Notes: generated from the sequence alone by a model not told the origin. A stretch of 64,000 nt of DNA from Paraescarpia echinospica (GCA_020002185.1 CM034538.1:4311414-4375413); one strand, 5' to 3'. Counted from the stretch's first letter, positions 48,801 to 59,288 are shown. Numbers and translations: made by a program.

Positions 48801-51800
48801 ATGAAGCTGCACATGTTGAGTTTGCTGAGACATCCAGCAGCTGTTGACTTCCATGCTCAGATCACAACATTGCTCACTGACCTTGGAGCGACCCAGAGTG
48901 AAGTAAGTCTGTCAGATTGTGATTTATTATTATTACAAAACATTTCTATAGCACCATATATCCGGGACCAGCTCGTTCATAGGAGTTTACACACATTATA
49001 AAATCTACATGGAATTATAAGAAATATGTAAGAAATATATATATATATATTGGTAAAAATAATATATTAAAATTAAAAAAGGCTATAAAGTAATTAACAT
49101 GCATGACAGTTTCTAAAATATGAAGGTAATTACAAAAATAGTTATATGTTAAAAATTAATTAAAATATATTGTATAATAATTTTTTTTTTAAATTAAGAA
49201 TAAATGCTGTGTACAAGATTTTTTCAGATGATGAGGGATGTGTTCAGGTGAGGAAGGCTGTGTTTTCAGGATGTGTTTGCATGATGATTGGTGTGTTTAG
49301 GCAATAAGGGATTTGTTCAGGTATGTGTTCAGGTGATGGGGATGTGTTCAGGCAATGAGAGATGTGTTCAGGTGATGAGGGCAATGCCAAAGGAGGAAGT
49401 GAGTCGCAAGAGGAAGGCGGAAGAGAAGCTGCTCGCGGCAAAGAAGGCGAAGGTCCAGCAGCCAGATGTAAGTCTCAGGACCACACGGATCTATCATCTC
49501 TACATCATACACGGATCTGTCATCAATGTCATAATTGTCATCTATATCATACATGGATTTGTCATCAATGTCATAGGATCTGTCATCAGTGTCACACACT
49601 GATGTATCATATATATGTCTCATGTGGATCTGTCATCTGTCACACGGATCTGTCAAATATATGTCATACTTTGATCTATTATATATGTCTCATGTGGATC
49701 TGTTGGTGAGCGATCTTTCAGCTTCATCACACCCACTGTTTGGAATTCACTGATGTCAGTCTGCGGAATCTCCCTACTCTATCTGACTTTAAATCTTGGT
49801 TGAAGATATATCTGTTCCAACAGGCGTTCCTACTAGTCTAAGTGGTCCGTGCTTTCTGTGTGTACTTGTACAGTCTACGTTATATATATGTGTGTATGAC
49901 TGATATGTACCAGCGCAATGAGTTGTTTGCCTAAAAAGATCTGAGCTATGTAAGAGCTATCCATTATTATTATTATCTGTGTCACATGTATCTGTCATCT
50001 ATGTCACATGGATCTGTCATCTATGTCACATGTATCTGTCATCTACATCACATGGATCTGTCATCTACGTCACATGGAACTGTCATCTATGTCACATGGG
50101 TCTGTCATCTACGTTAAATGTATCTGTCATCTATGTCACATGTATCTGTCATATATGTCACATGGATCTGTCATCTACGTTACATGGATCTGTCATCTAT
50201 GTTACATGGATCTGTTATCTGCGTTACATGGATCTGTCATCTATGTCACATGGAACTGCCATCTGTGTTACATGGATCTGTCATCTACGTTATATGGATC
50301 TGTCATCTATGTTACATGGATCTGTTATCTACTTTACATGGATCTGTCATCTATGTTACATGGATCTGTCATCTACTTTACATGGATCTGTCATCTATGT
50401 TACATGGATCTGTCATCTACATTACATGGATCTGTCATCTACATTACATGGATCTGTCATCTATGTCACGTGGATCTGTCATCTATGTTACATGGATCTG
50501 TCATCTATGTTACACGGATCTGTTATCTACGTTACATGGATGTGTCATGTATGTTACATGGATCTGTCATCTACATTATATGGATCTGTCGTCTATGTCA
50601 CGTGGATCTGTCGTCTATGTCACGTGGATCTGTCATCTCTGTTACATGGATCTGTCATCTATGTTACATGGATCTGTTATCTACGTTACAAGGATCTGTC
50701 ATCTCTGTTACCTGGATCTGTCATCTATGTTACATGGATCTGTTATCTACGTTACATGGATCTGTCATCTATGTTACATGGATCTGTCATCTATGATACT
50801 TGGATCTGTTATCTACTTTACATGGATCTGTCATATATGTTACATGGATCTGTCATCTGCGTTACATGGATCTGTCATATGTGTCACATGGATCTGTCTT
50901 CTATGTCACATGGATCTGTCTTCTATGTCACATGGATCTGTTATATATATTACATGGATCTGTCATCTATGTCACGTGGAACTGTTATCTATGTTACATT
51001 GATCTGTCATCTATGTTACATGGATCTGTCATCTATGTTACATGGATCTGTTATCTACATTACATGGATCTGTCATCTATGTTACGTGGATCTGTCATCT
51101 ATGATACATGGATCTGTTATCTACTTTACATGGATCTGTCATCTGTGTTACATGGATCTGTCATCTATGTCACATGGATCTGTCTTCTATGTCACATGTA
51201 TCTTTTATCTATGTCACATGTATCTGTCATCTATGTCACATGGATCTGTCATCTATGTTACATGGATCTGTCATCTGCATTACATGGATCTGTCATCTAT
51301 GTCATGTGGATCTGTCATCTACATTACATGGATCTGTCATCTATGTCACGTGGATCTGTCATCTATGTTACATGGATCTGTCATCTATGTTACATGGATC
51401 TGTCATCTATGTCACATGATCTATTATCACATGTGGTATAGATTTACCTGTTGACCTTGTACCAGGCGACGCCATCACGGGAGGAAGATGAAGACTATGG
51501 CATGACGCCCTTTGTGGGGCTCGGGGTGTCTGCCCCCAAACCCACCGAGTCCCTCAAACAGACAGCCATTGACATTTCAGCGGAGGATCTCATCACTCGG
51601 CTCACGCCACAGAACGTGGCTGACCTTGTCCTACTCAGCATGGTAAGTCAGTCTGCCCCCTCAGGCTTCGAAATAAGGCCCGTCCGATCGTCCCGGACGA
51701 GTAGTTTCAGTGACTGGATTAGTCCATGTTTAAAGGGGCTCTCCCATCGGACTAGCTGTAATTATGTGAATTAATTTACGCTGTATATATGCTAGTTGGG

Positions 51801-53373
51801 TGTTGTGATGGAATAAAACAAAATATGACAATAAGGTAGCATTTTATCACACGTGGCTAAATATTCCGTACGACCATCGATTGGGAAACTTGCTGAATGC
51901 GGTGAATGTAAATGGCGGCTGTTTACATCTGGTTAACATAGCCATAGGTAGCGTGTTGCAGACATCGTTACGTGCTATCCATCGTGATCGTAGTTGCGTT
52001 ATTCCTGCATCGGGTGATATTTTAGCAAGTTACAAAACACCAGCAATGTTACTGATTGTTCAGTTGGCTTCGGGAAAGGAACCGCTAATGAAAAGTATAT
52101 GCCAAATGATGCAACTTAGTCCGACAATGTCGGTCCTTCATCGCAGTCAGGCTTCAAATTGTGGTGGCATTGTCTTGTCCACCACTGTCATTTGCTGCCC
52201 CCTGATTAAACTAGTAATTTCTTCTGATGACTAATGACTTTGCAGTTGGATCCATGAAATCACATGTATTTCTTTCTATTAATGACACATTTAGTTGAAC
52301 ATTTAATTGAAATAAGAAATGGCTTGTTTTCTTTATGAAATAAGAGCCACTTTTACTATGTGCCATAACTGTCACATATATCACAGTATGATTAATGGTA
52401 CCTGGCACATTTATTTTTAAGGACTACTAATATCACGACTAGTTGTGTCTGAGTAAGCTAGTCCGATGGACTACCTGTCAGCTAAATCCATCATGCACCC
52501 TGCCCCCTTGTAGGTGATGTTAAGTGACTCTGCCCCCTTGTAGTTGATGTTAAGTGACTCTCTCCTCTTGTAGGTGATGTTAAGTGACTCTTCCCCCTTG
52601 TAGATGATATTAAGTTAATCTGTCCCCTTATATGTGGTGTTAAGTGATCCTTCCCCCTTGTAAGTGATGTTAACTCAGTCTGCCCCCTTGTAGTTAATGT
52701 TAAGTGACTGCCCCTTGTGTGTGATACTAAGTGACTTTTGCACCTTGTAGGTGATATTAAGTGACTCTGCCCACTTATAGGTGATGTTAAGTGACTTTGC
52801 CCCCATGTAGGTGATGCTAAGTTATGCCTCCTTGTAGGTGATGCTAAGTGACTATGCCCCGGTGTAAGTGATGCTAAGTGAGTCTGCTCCCTTGTAGATT
52901 ATGTTAAGTGAATCTGCCCCCTTGCAGAATATATTAAGTGACTCTGCCCCTTGTATATGATGTTAAGTTAATCTGCCCCCTTATATATGATGTTAAGTGA
53001 CTCTGCCCCCTTGTAAGTAATTGTAGTTGATGTTAAATGACTTCCCCCTTGTAGGTGATGCTAAGTGACTGCCCTCTTGACGGTGATGTTAACTCAATCT
53101 GCCCCCTTGTAGATGATGCTAAGTGACTCTGTCCCCTTGTATATGATGTTAATTGACTGTGCCTCCTTGTAAGTGATGTTAAGTCAGTCTGTCCTCTTGT
53201 AGGTGATGTTGCCGGACACAATGCCAGCCCAATTCCAGGCGACCTACACCCCGATAGCGGCGGCGGGCACACAGGCCCAGATCAAACATCTGTCTCGACT
53301 CCTAGCCACCCAACTCACAGCCTCCAACCTCGGCAAGGGATACGCTGAGATACAACAGCAACTGAAGAAACAG
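39807..53373 (+). CDS. SYMPK: Symplekin, N-terminal part (13 exons; continues beyond 53373)
   Basis: Thirteen plus-strand exons with GT-AG sites and matching phases encode about 480 residues aligned in order with symplekin. Opening: [20 protein letters not shown]; then [128 protein letters not shown], and [20 protein letters not shown] then [13 protein letters not shown]. Symplekin is the nuclear scaffold joining CPSF/CstF in cleavage-polyadenylation and in histone pre-mRNA 3' processing. Its N-terminal HEAT-like repeats (encoded here) bind and stimulate the phosphatase Ssu72. The basic exon 11 segment ([17 protein letters not shown]) is a likely nuclear localisation signal. The conserved C-terminal domain is not in this window, so the gene probably continues past 64000 with a very large intron 13. 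At least eight introns carry arrays made of exon-intron junctions. Confidence 0.96.
39897..42123. other. SYMPK intron 1 with two copies of an about 110-bp repeat
   Basis: 'ggtctcattcaactagtcag' and the sequence to 'ctgccagggtgcttgtcg' at about 40368-40463 recur at about 41428-41528. A second pair, 'ttctagttgtttccagcact' and 'ttctagttgtttccactgct', lies at 40281 and 40994. A 118-codon minus ORF (40629-40985) spans the interval; it has no recognised domain. Confidence 0.7.
42124..42192 (+). CDS. SYMPK: SYMPK exon 2
   Basis: 69 bp (23 codons) from acceptor TTTTCAG to donor GTATGT. Encodes [20 protein letters not shown] then LKL. Confidence 0.96.
42178..42320 (+). repeat. SYMPK exon 2 donor array
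   Basis: 'cttgaaactggtatgtaacc' followed by 'taggattaac' recurs four times with short spacers, the first being the exon 2 end and its real donor. Each copy keeps the codons for LKL and the GTATGT donor (one copy has GCATGT). Confidence 0.93.
42525..42578 (+). CDS. SYMPK: SYMPK exon 3
   Basis: 54 bp (18 codons), [18 protein letters not shown], followed by donor GTAGGT. Confidence 0.95.
42605..42770. repeat. About 40-bp repeat in SYMPK intron 3
   Basis: Four imperfect copies of 'ctgtgtacaatgtgggtcca' and 'agtatcctt'. It starts 27 bp after the exon 3 donor but is not a copy of the junction. Confidence 0.85.
42922..42995 (+). CDS. SYMPK: SYMPK exon 4
   Basis: 74 bp, starts [20 protein letters not shown] and ends IEDA plus two bases of a Cys codon; donor GTGAGT. 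Confidence 0.95.
43137..43205. repeat. 35-bp exact tandem duplication in SYMPK intron 4
   Basis: 'acaatgttccagactcagaa' followed by 'gtttgagtatt' occurs twice in a row. Confidence 0.95.
43272..43668. mobile_element. Foldback (palindromic) element, about 395 bp
   Basis: The left arm 'attccacggcagaagtattt' through 'tgattgtgttgttgataagg' is matched in reverse complement by 'ccttatcaacaacacaatca' through 'aaatacttctgctgtggaat'. The arms are about 185 bp with a spacer of about 25 bp around 43475, and the innermost 34 bp are nearly perfect. The single-stranded form would make a very long hairpin. No ORF; possibly a foldback MITE. Confidence 0.9.
43778..43904 (+). CDS. SYMPK: SYMPK exon 5
   Basis: 127 bp, [20 protein letters not shown] and continues to [12 protein letters not shown]; donor GTAAGA. 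Confidence 0.96.
44246..44352 (+). CDS. SYMPK: SYMPK exon 6
   Basis: 107 bp, [20 protein letters not shown] then [15 protein letters not shown]. Ends GG before donor GTAGGT. The exon end and donor are tandemly repeated immediately downstream. Confidence 0.95.
44334..44500 (+). repeat. SYMPK exon 6 donor array
   Basis: Five copies of 'gactcagacaacgaagggta' plus 'ggtttcttcctgct' (34 bp), the first being the exon end (SDNEG) and its donor. Copies alternate between GGGTAGG and GTGTAGG at the donor. Confidence 0.94.
44632..44695 (+). CDS. SYMPK: SYMPK exon 7
   Basis: 64 bp, one base then [20 protein letters not shown] and Ala; donor GTAAGT. Confidence 0.96.
44686..44845 (+). repeat. SYMPK exon 7 donor array
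   Basis: The exon 7 end 'agaaagacagctgtaagtaa' is followed by about five 30-36 bp units 'gtcacaaaggtaactgatgt'. The first unit ('tcagaaaggtaactaatc') still resembles the exon end and donor. Confidence 0.8.
45161..45312 (+). CDS. SYMPK: SYMPK exon 8
   Basis: 152 bp, [20 protein letters not shown] then [20 protein letters not shown] and [10 protein letters not shown]. Ends AG before donor GTAGGA. Its 3' third is the founder of the 2.1-kb array that follows. Confidence 0.95.
45260..47400 (+). repeat. SYMPK exon 8 donor array, about 60-bp unit, about 35 copies
   Basis: Each unit has the last about 50 bases of exon 8 ('ccttagagaccttgctgggc', 'tttatgggttcagtccacat', 'ctctag') plus the donor 'gtaggagagagaga'. 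Unit length varies mainly through the GA run. Copies are 90-98% alike by eye. ORFs on the minus strand ([13 protein letters not shown] repeats) are shadows. Confidence 0.97.
47405..47700 (+). repeat. SYMPK exon 9 acceptor array
   Basis: About five copies of 'tttgtcttgcagtgtcaacc' followed by 'tgatgacgtgtatgggcagt' and 'gtgacgtctgtg'. Each carries an acceptor AG and the first about 30 bases of exon 9; the last copy is the exon. Confidence 0.95.
47673..47770 (+). CDS. SYMPK: SYMPK exon 9
   Basis: 98 bp, acceptor TTTTGTAG, donor GTAAGT. Encodes [20 protein letters not shown] then [13 protein letters not shown]. Only this last copy of the repeated acceptor continues into real coding sequence. 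Confidence 0.95.
47795..48015. repeat. Dispersed repeat, copy 2
   Basis: Second copy of the repeat at 16558-16795, with shared phrases 'gccatttatttaattaatac' and 'tttcactgccagttgtgcca'. It lies in SYMPK intron 9. Confidence 0.75.
48148..48792 (+). repeat. SYMPK exon 10 acceptor array, 46-bp unit
   Basis: About 13 copies of 'gtggtctgttacagtgaacc' plus 'tgccccctacactgtccaag' and 'tcacaa'. This is the acceptor TTACAG with the first about 30 bases of exon 10 ([11 protein letters not shown]). Confidence 0.96.
48748..48902 (+). CDS. SYMPK: SYMPK exon 10
   Basis: 155 bp, acceptor TGTTACAG, donor GTAAGT. Encodes [20 protein letters not shown] then [20 protein letters not shown] and [11 protein letters not shown]. 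The acceptor is assigned by phase and by homology to NLPPTLAKSQ of vertebrate symplekin. Confidence 0.93.
49225..49385 (+). repeat. SYMPK exon 11 acceptor array, about 20-bp unit
   Basis: Six or seven imperfect copies of 'gatgtgttcaggtgatgagg', the acceptor TTCAG with the first bases of exon 11. The last copy is the exon start. Confidence 0.85.
49372..49467 (+). CDS. SYMPK: SYMPK exon 11, basic NLS-like segment
   Basis: 96 bp (32 codons), [20 protein letters not shown] then [12 protein letters not shown], acceptor GTTCAG and donor GTAAGT. The region is poorly conserved in the family, but its charge and position match the R/K-rich linker of symplekin. Confidence 0.82.
49690..49985 (+). mobile_element. 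LINE 3' end fragment in SYMPK intron 11
   Basis: With small frame changes it reads [30 protein letters not shown] residues, the common LINE ORF2 C-terminus, followed by a short 3' UTR and an (ATT)n tail at about 49963-49976. Confidence 0.7.
49986..51432. repeat. 21-bp minisatellite, about 68 copies
   Basis: Unit 'catggatctgtcatctatgtc' (21 bp) with variants 'ttaca', 'ttatc' and 'cgtgg'. All three plus frames are open because the unit is a multiple of three without stops; the longest gives 491 codons ([24 protein letters not shown]). It does not match either neighbouring exon boundary. Confidence 0.97.
51466..51642 (+). CDS. SYMPK: SYMPK exon 12
   Basis: 177 bp (59 codons), [20 protein letters not shown] and continues to [17 protein letters not shown]; acceptor GTACCAG, donor GTAAGT. 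Confidence 0.96.
51650..52490. other. SYMPK intron 12, possible small insertion
   Basis: 'ctcccatcggactagctgta' (51741) and 'ctagtccgatggactacctg' (52459) are partly inverted, suggesting a TIR-bounded insertion of about 700-800 bp. A 117-codon ORF (51881-52234, plus) between them has no recognised domain. Confidence 0.35.
52500..53215 (+). repeat. SYMPK exon 13 acceptor array, about 30-bp unit
   Basis: About 24 copies of 'tgcccccttgtaggtgatgt' plus 'taagtgactc'. Each repeats the acceptor CTTGTAG and the first bases of exon 13 (GTGATGTT). If an upstream copy were used, the 30-bp unit would add an in-frame TAG. Confidence 0.96.
53203..53373 (+). CDS. SYMPK: SYMPK exon 13
   Basis: 171 bp (57 codons), [20 protein letters not shown] then [20 protein letters not shown], ending EIQQQLKKQ at donor GTGAGG. 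It is the last symplekin exon recognised in the window. Confidence 0.96.
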
Positions 53374-53439
53374 GTGAGGTGCCTACTGCAACGCCCACAC
53401 AAACAGGGTCTTATGTTGTCATTTCATGTACAAGTCTAT

Positions 53440-53811
53440 ATTGTTACTGTACAGTCATGTAATCACATGTGTATAAGTCTGTCATGTTGTGCAATCATGT
53501 ACCCACATATGTATAAGTCTATCATGTTGTGCAATCATGTACTCATATATGTATAAGTATATCATGTTGTTCAATCATCTACTCACATGTATATAAGTCT
53601 ATCATGTTGTGCAATCACCTACCCGTATATGTATAAGTCTATCATGTTGTGCAATCACCTACCCTTATATGTATAAGTCTATCATGTTGTGCAATCATGT
53701 ACTCACATGTGTATAAGTCTATCATGTTGTGCAATCATCTACTCTCATATGTATAAGTCTATCATGTTGTGCAATCACCTACTCACATATGTATAAGTCT
53801 ACCATGTTGTG
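53440..53811. repeat. 40-bp minisatellite, left part
   Basis: About nine copies of 'catatgtataagtctatcat' plus 'gttgtgcaatcatctactca'. It is the same family as 56783-59018 and is cut off by the insertion that starts at 53812. Confidence 0.95.
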
Positions 53812-56782
53812 CAGTGTTTGAGCTAGGGTGCGATTTTGTTATATTTTCGCATTTATTTATCAAGTGTCGCATATTTTTGGAGAGTGCACAATGCCAATGT
53901 CGCATAATTATCTTAAATATCGCACTCCTAGATCAGTGGAGCGACACCTGCAGTATTGTGAAATACATGGTTTTATTAGTCCTTTGGCCGAAGGTCCAAG
54001 GGACTATTGCCATCACTCTGCGTCCGCCGTCCGCCGTTAGCTGCCGTATCTCAGAAACCGTTCAGCAACTTTGTCTCTAATTTTGCATAGACATATCTTG
54101 GGGCACTGCCACTATGCACGAGAAATCTGTATTTGATTGAATCATTTTAAGGGCTCCCTAGGGCCTCCAAGGACCCCAAAACTGGTAAAAATGTAACATT
54201 TGGCCTATTTTTTCAAAAACTGTTCAGCAACTTTTTTTCTAATTTTGCATAGATGTATCTTAGGGTGCTGCCACTATATACAAGAAATTTGTATTTGATT
54301 GAATCATTCTAAGGGCACCTAAGGGGCCCCCAAAGTGCAAAAGGTTTACATTATCTAGTGATGTGGTTTTGAGAAGGGCCCTTGAGACCACCCCCAACAT
54401 TAGATGTTGTGTATTGTGCCACAAAGTCAACAGCTGTGAGTAATCTCTACAGCCCAGTCCATTGAGACCTTGACTAATCTTTAATTGGTCACAGCACCCA
54501 GGCAGAGTAGACACACTTGACCCCTGTTAGACTGAACAGTTACCTAACACTTTTAAACTGTATCTTCAAAACTATTGATTTTCTATAATTGCAAGTTGTG
54601 TTTCTTGGAATTATAATAAAAGTACAGGACGGAATAAGAGTATAAGCCAGTAGTAAGGCGGAATTAAGTTGCAATGTGTGTATTTATAATTTTAATTGGT
54701 GTCTTTTTGACAATCCAACAACATAATTATATGCAAACAAGAGTTGCCTACATCAAACAAACAATAATGCTGTATATTAAATCAAACGTCAAAACAAAAC
54801 TCCAAACATAACACTCCATTTAGTTTGTCTCAGTGATTAGTAGTTTAACACTAACTGATATGTGTTGAAAACAGCGAATGAAGGATATCTATAATTGTTA
54901 GTATTACATTAATAGAAACAAAGCCAAATTCTGCGGGATACTCTTTAAAATAATGTAGTTAATTCCGCCAAGCCTGCCACCCTTAAATACATAAATGGAG
55001 TGATCCTCTATGTCTTGTTAACCATGTAGCTTTTCCGCATAGCATCGAGGTCACTACTGCAGTGAGGGTTGTCTGGTGACATCGCGCCATGTGAATTGGT
55101 CGCGTCACAAATTTGCCCGCGAAACGTCATTAATCATGCTTTATTGCTTAGCCCTAGACAGCGAGATTCACAATTTATTAGCCATAATACTAACGTCCTG
55201 ACCACAAATTGATCCCAATAAAACATAACAAACCTATTTATATTTAGCACACAGGTTCCCTAAGTGCTCCTTTTGTGCATACGAGTAGTTTTACAATTTG
55301 TTAGTGAAAAGATCATTATCGGCCATGATTGGTGTGGTGACCGGCGTAAACAGCATCACCGTAAGAACGAAGAGCACTGCGCGTTCGGCTTCGTCGATTC
55401 GCTGGCAAGAATAATATTTATATATACATATTCTCAGAACATTGTATCGGTGATGCAAATAAATACATGTAGTGCGTAATAAAAACCGTATAAGATGGAA
55501 CAAACAACAGTAAATAACCTTAGACCCAAATAAAAAACATAGGGTGGAACTGCCGACATTACGTAAGCGCACAGACCTGAATAAGACCGTATAGGCTGGT
55601 ATTTTTTGTCCAAATAAATAGCCATACATGTACGCTTATTTGGAATGCAATAGTAGACAATTATGTTATGTTTGTGTAGGCGTAGACGGCACCATAAGAT
55701 GTAAATGTACTACTTAAGTCTTAACTAAGTCTAACATATTTGGGGGATTTGACAGCAAGAATTAGACTTACTTTGGAGCTCTATTCTGAAATGTGCGACA
55801 ATATATTTGGGGGATTATTTTACTTTGTAAATATATGCTTCAAAACAAACAGCCATGCCATGTCAGATGAATTTGAATCTGTTTGACAATAACAACACAA
55901 CAGCCCAGCTTAGCTTTAGGTTGTTCTAAAATACCCCTTCAAATAATCACCAACATTTTATGGACCGATTTGCTTATTTAATCCCTATCTCCACCAAATC
56001 CAAGGCCGTACTGAAGCATGTAAAAGAATATACTCATTTAAGCAATGTCATTATGTTGGTGGTGGATGGACTTGAGTTAGTTCTTGGCACACATTTGTAG
56101 TGGTGGTCGAGGCCGATCAGAGCCAACCTCCTTCAGCAGAACAAGACAGCAAAGATACAGATAGCAGTGACAGTGACACTGGCAACATAGCCATGGTTGA
56201 AGCAAACTTGTGTGAGAACAGTGTGAGAAGACTGTTTAATAAAGGCATATCTGACATGCAAACTTACAAGTACAATTTATGTGACAATATCTGTCTGACT
56301 AATTAAAATATGGAAACATTGGTAATTCAGTTACTGGTTTTGTGACTTATTTATTTTTTGTAATCATTATTGTTAGTATTTAAATTATCAAAAGTTGTAT
56401 TAGGCTGTCCCTTCATCTTGCACTATGTGTTAGAATACTCAATCCATTAGGGGTATTTACTACCTTCAAATTATGAAATACTGACTCTGAGCTAACTAAT
56501 TAGCAACAAAAACCAGTATTAGTTATGTTCTCCCTATATACATATATATATACACACATATATATATAATATTAGAGTGTATATTTCACACACATATACA
56601 TTTCACAATCATATATACCTGTGTGTGTGACTGTCACTGTGCATGTTAGATCATTTTAGTTTGCCAATGATTTATATATATATATATTATATATGTAGGT
56701 CTCTGTCTAAAATTGGATGTCTCACTTTTTTCAAGAGGGGGGACATGTGTTCCCTAAATTTTAAATCCTCACTCAAACACTG
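53812..56782. mobile_element. 2.97-kb insertion splitting the 40-bp minisatellite
   Basis: Begins 'cagtgtttgagctaggg' and ends 'ctcactcaaacactg', short inverted termini. 'gttgtg' lies on both sides (53806-53811 and 56783-56788), and removing the insert restores a normal 40-bp unit. The CAGTG/CACTG termini resemble hAT ends, but the apparent TSD is 6 bp. Inside, about 53990-54340 holds two diverged copies of a segment containing 'cagcaacttt'. A 68-codon ORF at 56100-56306 (acidic, DTDSSDSDTGN) is unassigned. No transposase was recognised, and nested insertions are possible. Confidence 0.75.
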
Positions 56783-59018
56783 GTTGTGCAATCATCTACT
56801 CACATGTAAAAGTCTATCATGTTGCGCAATCATCTACTCACATATGTATAAGTATATCATGTTGTGCAATCATCTACTCACATATGTATAAGTATATCAT
56901 GTTGTGCAATCATCTACTCACATATGTATAAGTATATCATGTTGTGCAATCAGCTACTCACATATGTATAAGTATATCATGTTGTGCAATCATCTACTCA
57001 CATATGTATAAGTATATCATGTTGTGCAATCATCTACTCACATATGTATAAGTATATCATGTTGTGCAATCATCTACTCACATATGTATAAGTCTATCAT
57101 GTTGTGCAATCATCTACTCACATATGTATAAGTCTATCATGTTGTGCAATCATCTACTCACATATGTATAAGTCTATCATGTTGTGCAGTCATCTACTCA
57201 CATATGTATAAGTATATCATGTTGTGCAATCATCTAGCCACATATGTATAAGTATATCATGCTGTGCAATCATCTACTCACATATGTATAAGTCTATAAT
57301 GTTGTGCAATCATCTACCTGGTACTCACATATGTATAAGTATATCATGTTGGGCAATCATCTACCTGGTACTCACATATGTATAATTATATAATGTTGTG
57401 CAATCATCTACTCACATATGTATAAGTATATCATGTTGTGCAATCATATATTCACATATGTATAAGTCTATCATGTTGTGCAATCATCTACTCACATATG
57501 TATAAGTATATCATGTTGTGCAATCATCTACTCACATATGTATAAGTCTATCATGTTGTGCAATCATCTACTCACATATGTATAAGTCTATCATGTTGTG
57601 CAATCATCTACTCACATATGTATAAGTCTATTATGTAGTGCAATCATCTACTCACATATGTATAAGTATATCATGTAGTGCAATCATCTACTCACATATG
57701 TATAAGTCTATCATGTTGTGCAATCATCTACTCACATATGTATAAGTCTATCATGTTGTGCAATCATCTACTCACATATGTATAAGTCTATTATGTAGTG
57801 CAATCATCTACTCACATATGTATAAGTATATCATGTAGTGCAATCATCTACTCACATATGTATAAGTCTATCATGTAGTGCAATCATCTACTCACATATG
57901 TATAAGTCTATCATGTAGTGCAATCATCTACTCACATATGTATAAGTCTATTATGTAATGCAATCATCTACTCACATATGTATAAGTATATCATGTTGTG
58001 CAATCATCTACTCACATATGTATAAGTCTATCATGTTGTGCAATCATCTACTCACATATGTATAAGTATATCATGTTGTGCAATCATCTACTCACATATG
58101 TATAAGTCTATCATGTTGTGCAATCATCTACTCACATATGTATAAGTCTATCATGTTGTGCAATCATCTACTCACATATGTATAAGTCTATCATGTTGTG
58201 CAATCATCTACTCACATATGTATAAGTCTATCATGTTGTGCAATCATCTACTCACATATGTATAAGTCTATTATGTAGTGCAATCATCTACTCACATATG
58301 TATAAATATATCATGTAGTGCAATCATCTACTCACATATGTATAAGTCTATCATGTAGTGCAATCATCTACTCACATATGTATAAGTCTATTATGTAGTG
58401 CAATCATCTACTCACATATGTATAAGTCTATCATGTAGTGCAATCATCTACTCACATATGTATAAGTCTATGTAGTGCAATCATCTACTCACATATGTAT
58501 AAGTCTATCATGTAGTGCAATCATCTACTCACATATGTATAAGTCTATTATGTAGTGCAATCATCTACTCACATATGTATAAGTCTATCATGTAGTGCAA
58601 TCATCTACTCACATATGTATAAGTCTATTATGTAGTGCAATCATCTACTCACATATGTATAAGTCTATCATGTAGTGCAATCATCTACTCACATATGTAT
58701 AAGTCTATTATGTTGTGCAATCATCTACTCACATATGTATAAGTCTATTATGTAGTGCAATCATCTACTCACATATGTATAAGTCTATTATGTAGTGCAA
58801 TCATCTACTCACATATGTATAAGTCTATTATGTAGTGCAATCATCTACTCACATATGTATAAGTCTATTATGTTGTGCAATCATCTACTCACATATGTAT
58901 AAGTCTATTATGTAGTGCAATCATCTACTCACATATGTATAAGTCTATTATGTAGTGCAATCATCTACTCACATATGTATAAGTCTATCATGTTGTGCAA
59001 TCATCTACTCACATATGG
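56783..59018. repeat. 40-bp minisatellite, right part, about 55 copies
   Basis: The same unit as 53440-53811. Two main variants, '(t)gttgtgcaatc' and '(t)gtagtgcaatc', and two others, 'agtatatc' and 'agtctatt', fall in blocks. This indicates later amplification of multi-unit segments (higher-order structure), especially after 57600. Confidence 0.97.
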
Positions 59019-59288
59019 ACTGTATTCATTTTATTAATAATAAGAGAACTTATTTTGAGCCGAAATCTTCAGAAACAAAGCTTGGAAGTTCGTCACAATA
59101 CCTTGTGAACTCAATGCAACATTCTGAAGTATGGAGTGTGTAAAGAGTTTAATAAGATAAAATCTTAACTGTTTCAAAACCACGGTTTTTATGAAGGTTT
59201 AACAAGATTGCCTTCCACCACCTAAATCCCAGATTGCAATTGGACAGGGAAGCCTTTGGCTTATGTTCTTCTCCTCTTTCCATGTAAA
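59019..59288. other. No feature seen
   Basis: Unique-looking sequence between the minisatellite and a MITE. Confidence 0.4.

Noticed and set aside
49979..51454. 491-codon ORF and its two shadows in other frames
   Set aside because: A 21-bp repeat without stop codons keeps all three frames open; it lies in SYMPK intron 11.
56100..56306. 68-codon acidic ORF inside the 2.97-kb insertion
   Set aside because: No motif and no neighbouring exon; possibly transposon-derived but not supportable as a gene.
56783..59018. CRISPR-like regular array
   Set aside because: The 40-bp units abut with no unique spacers, no cas genes exist, and the DNA is eukaryotic. The same applies to the 36- and 46-bp arrays.
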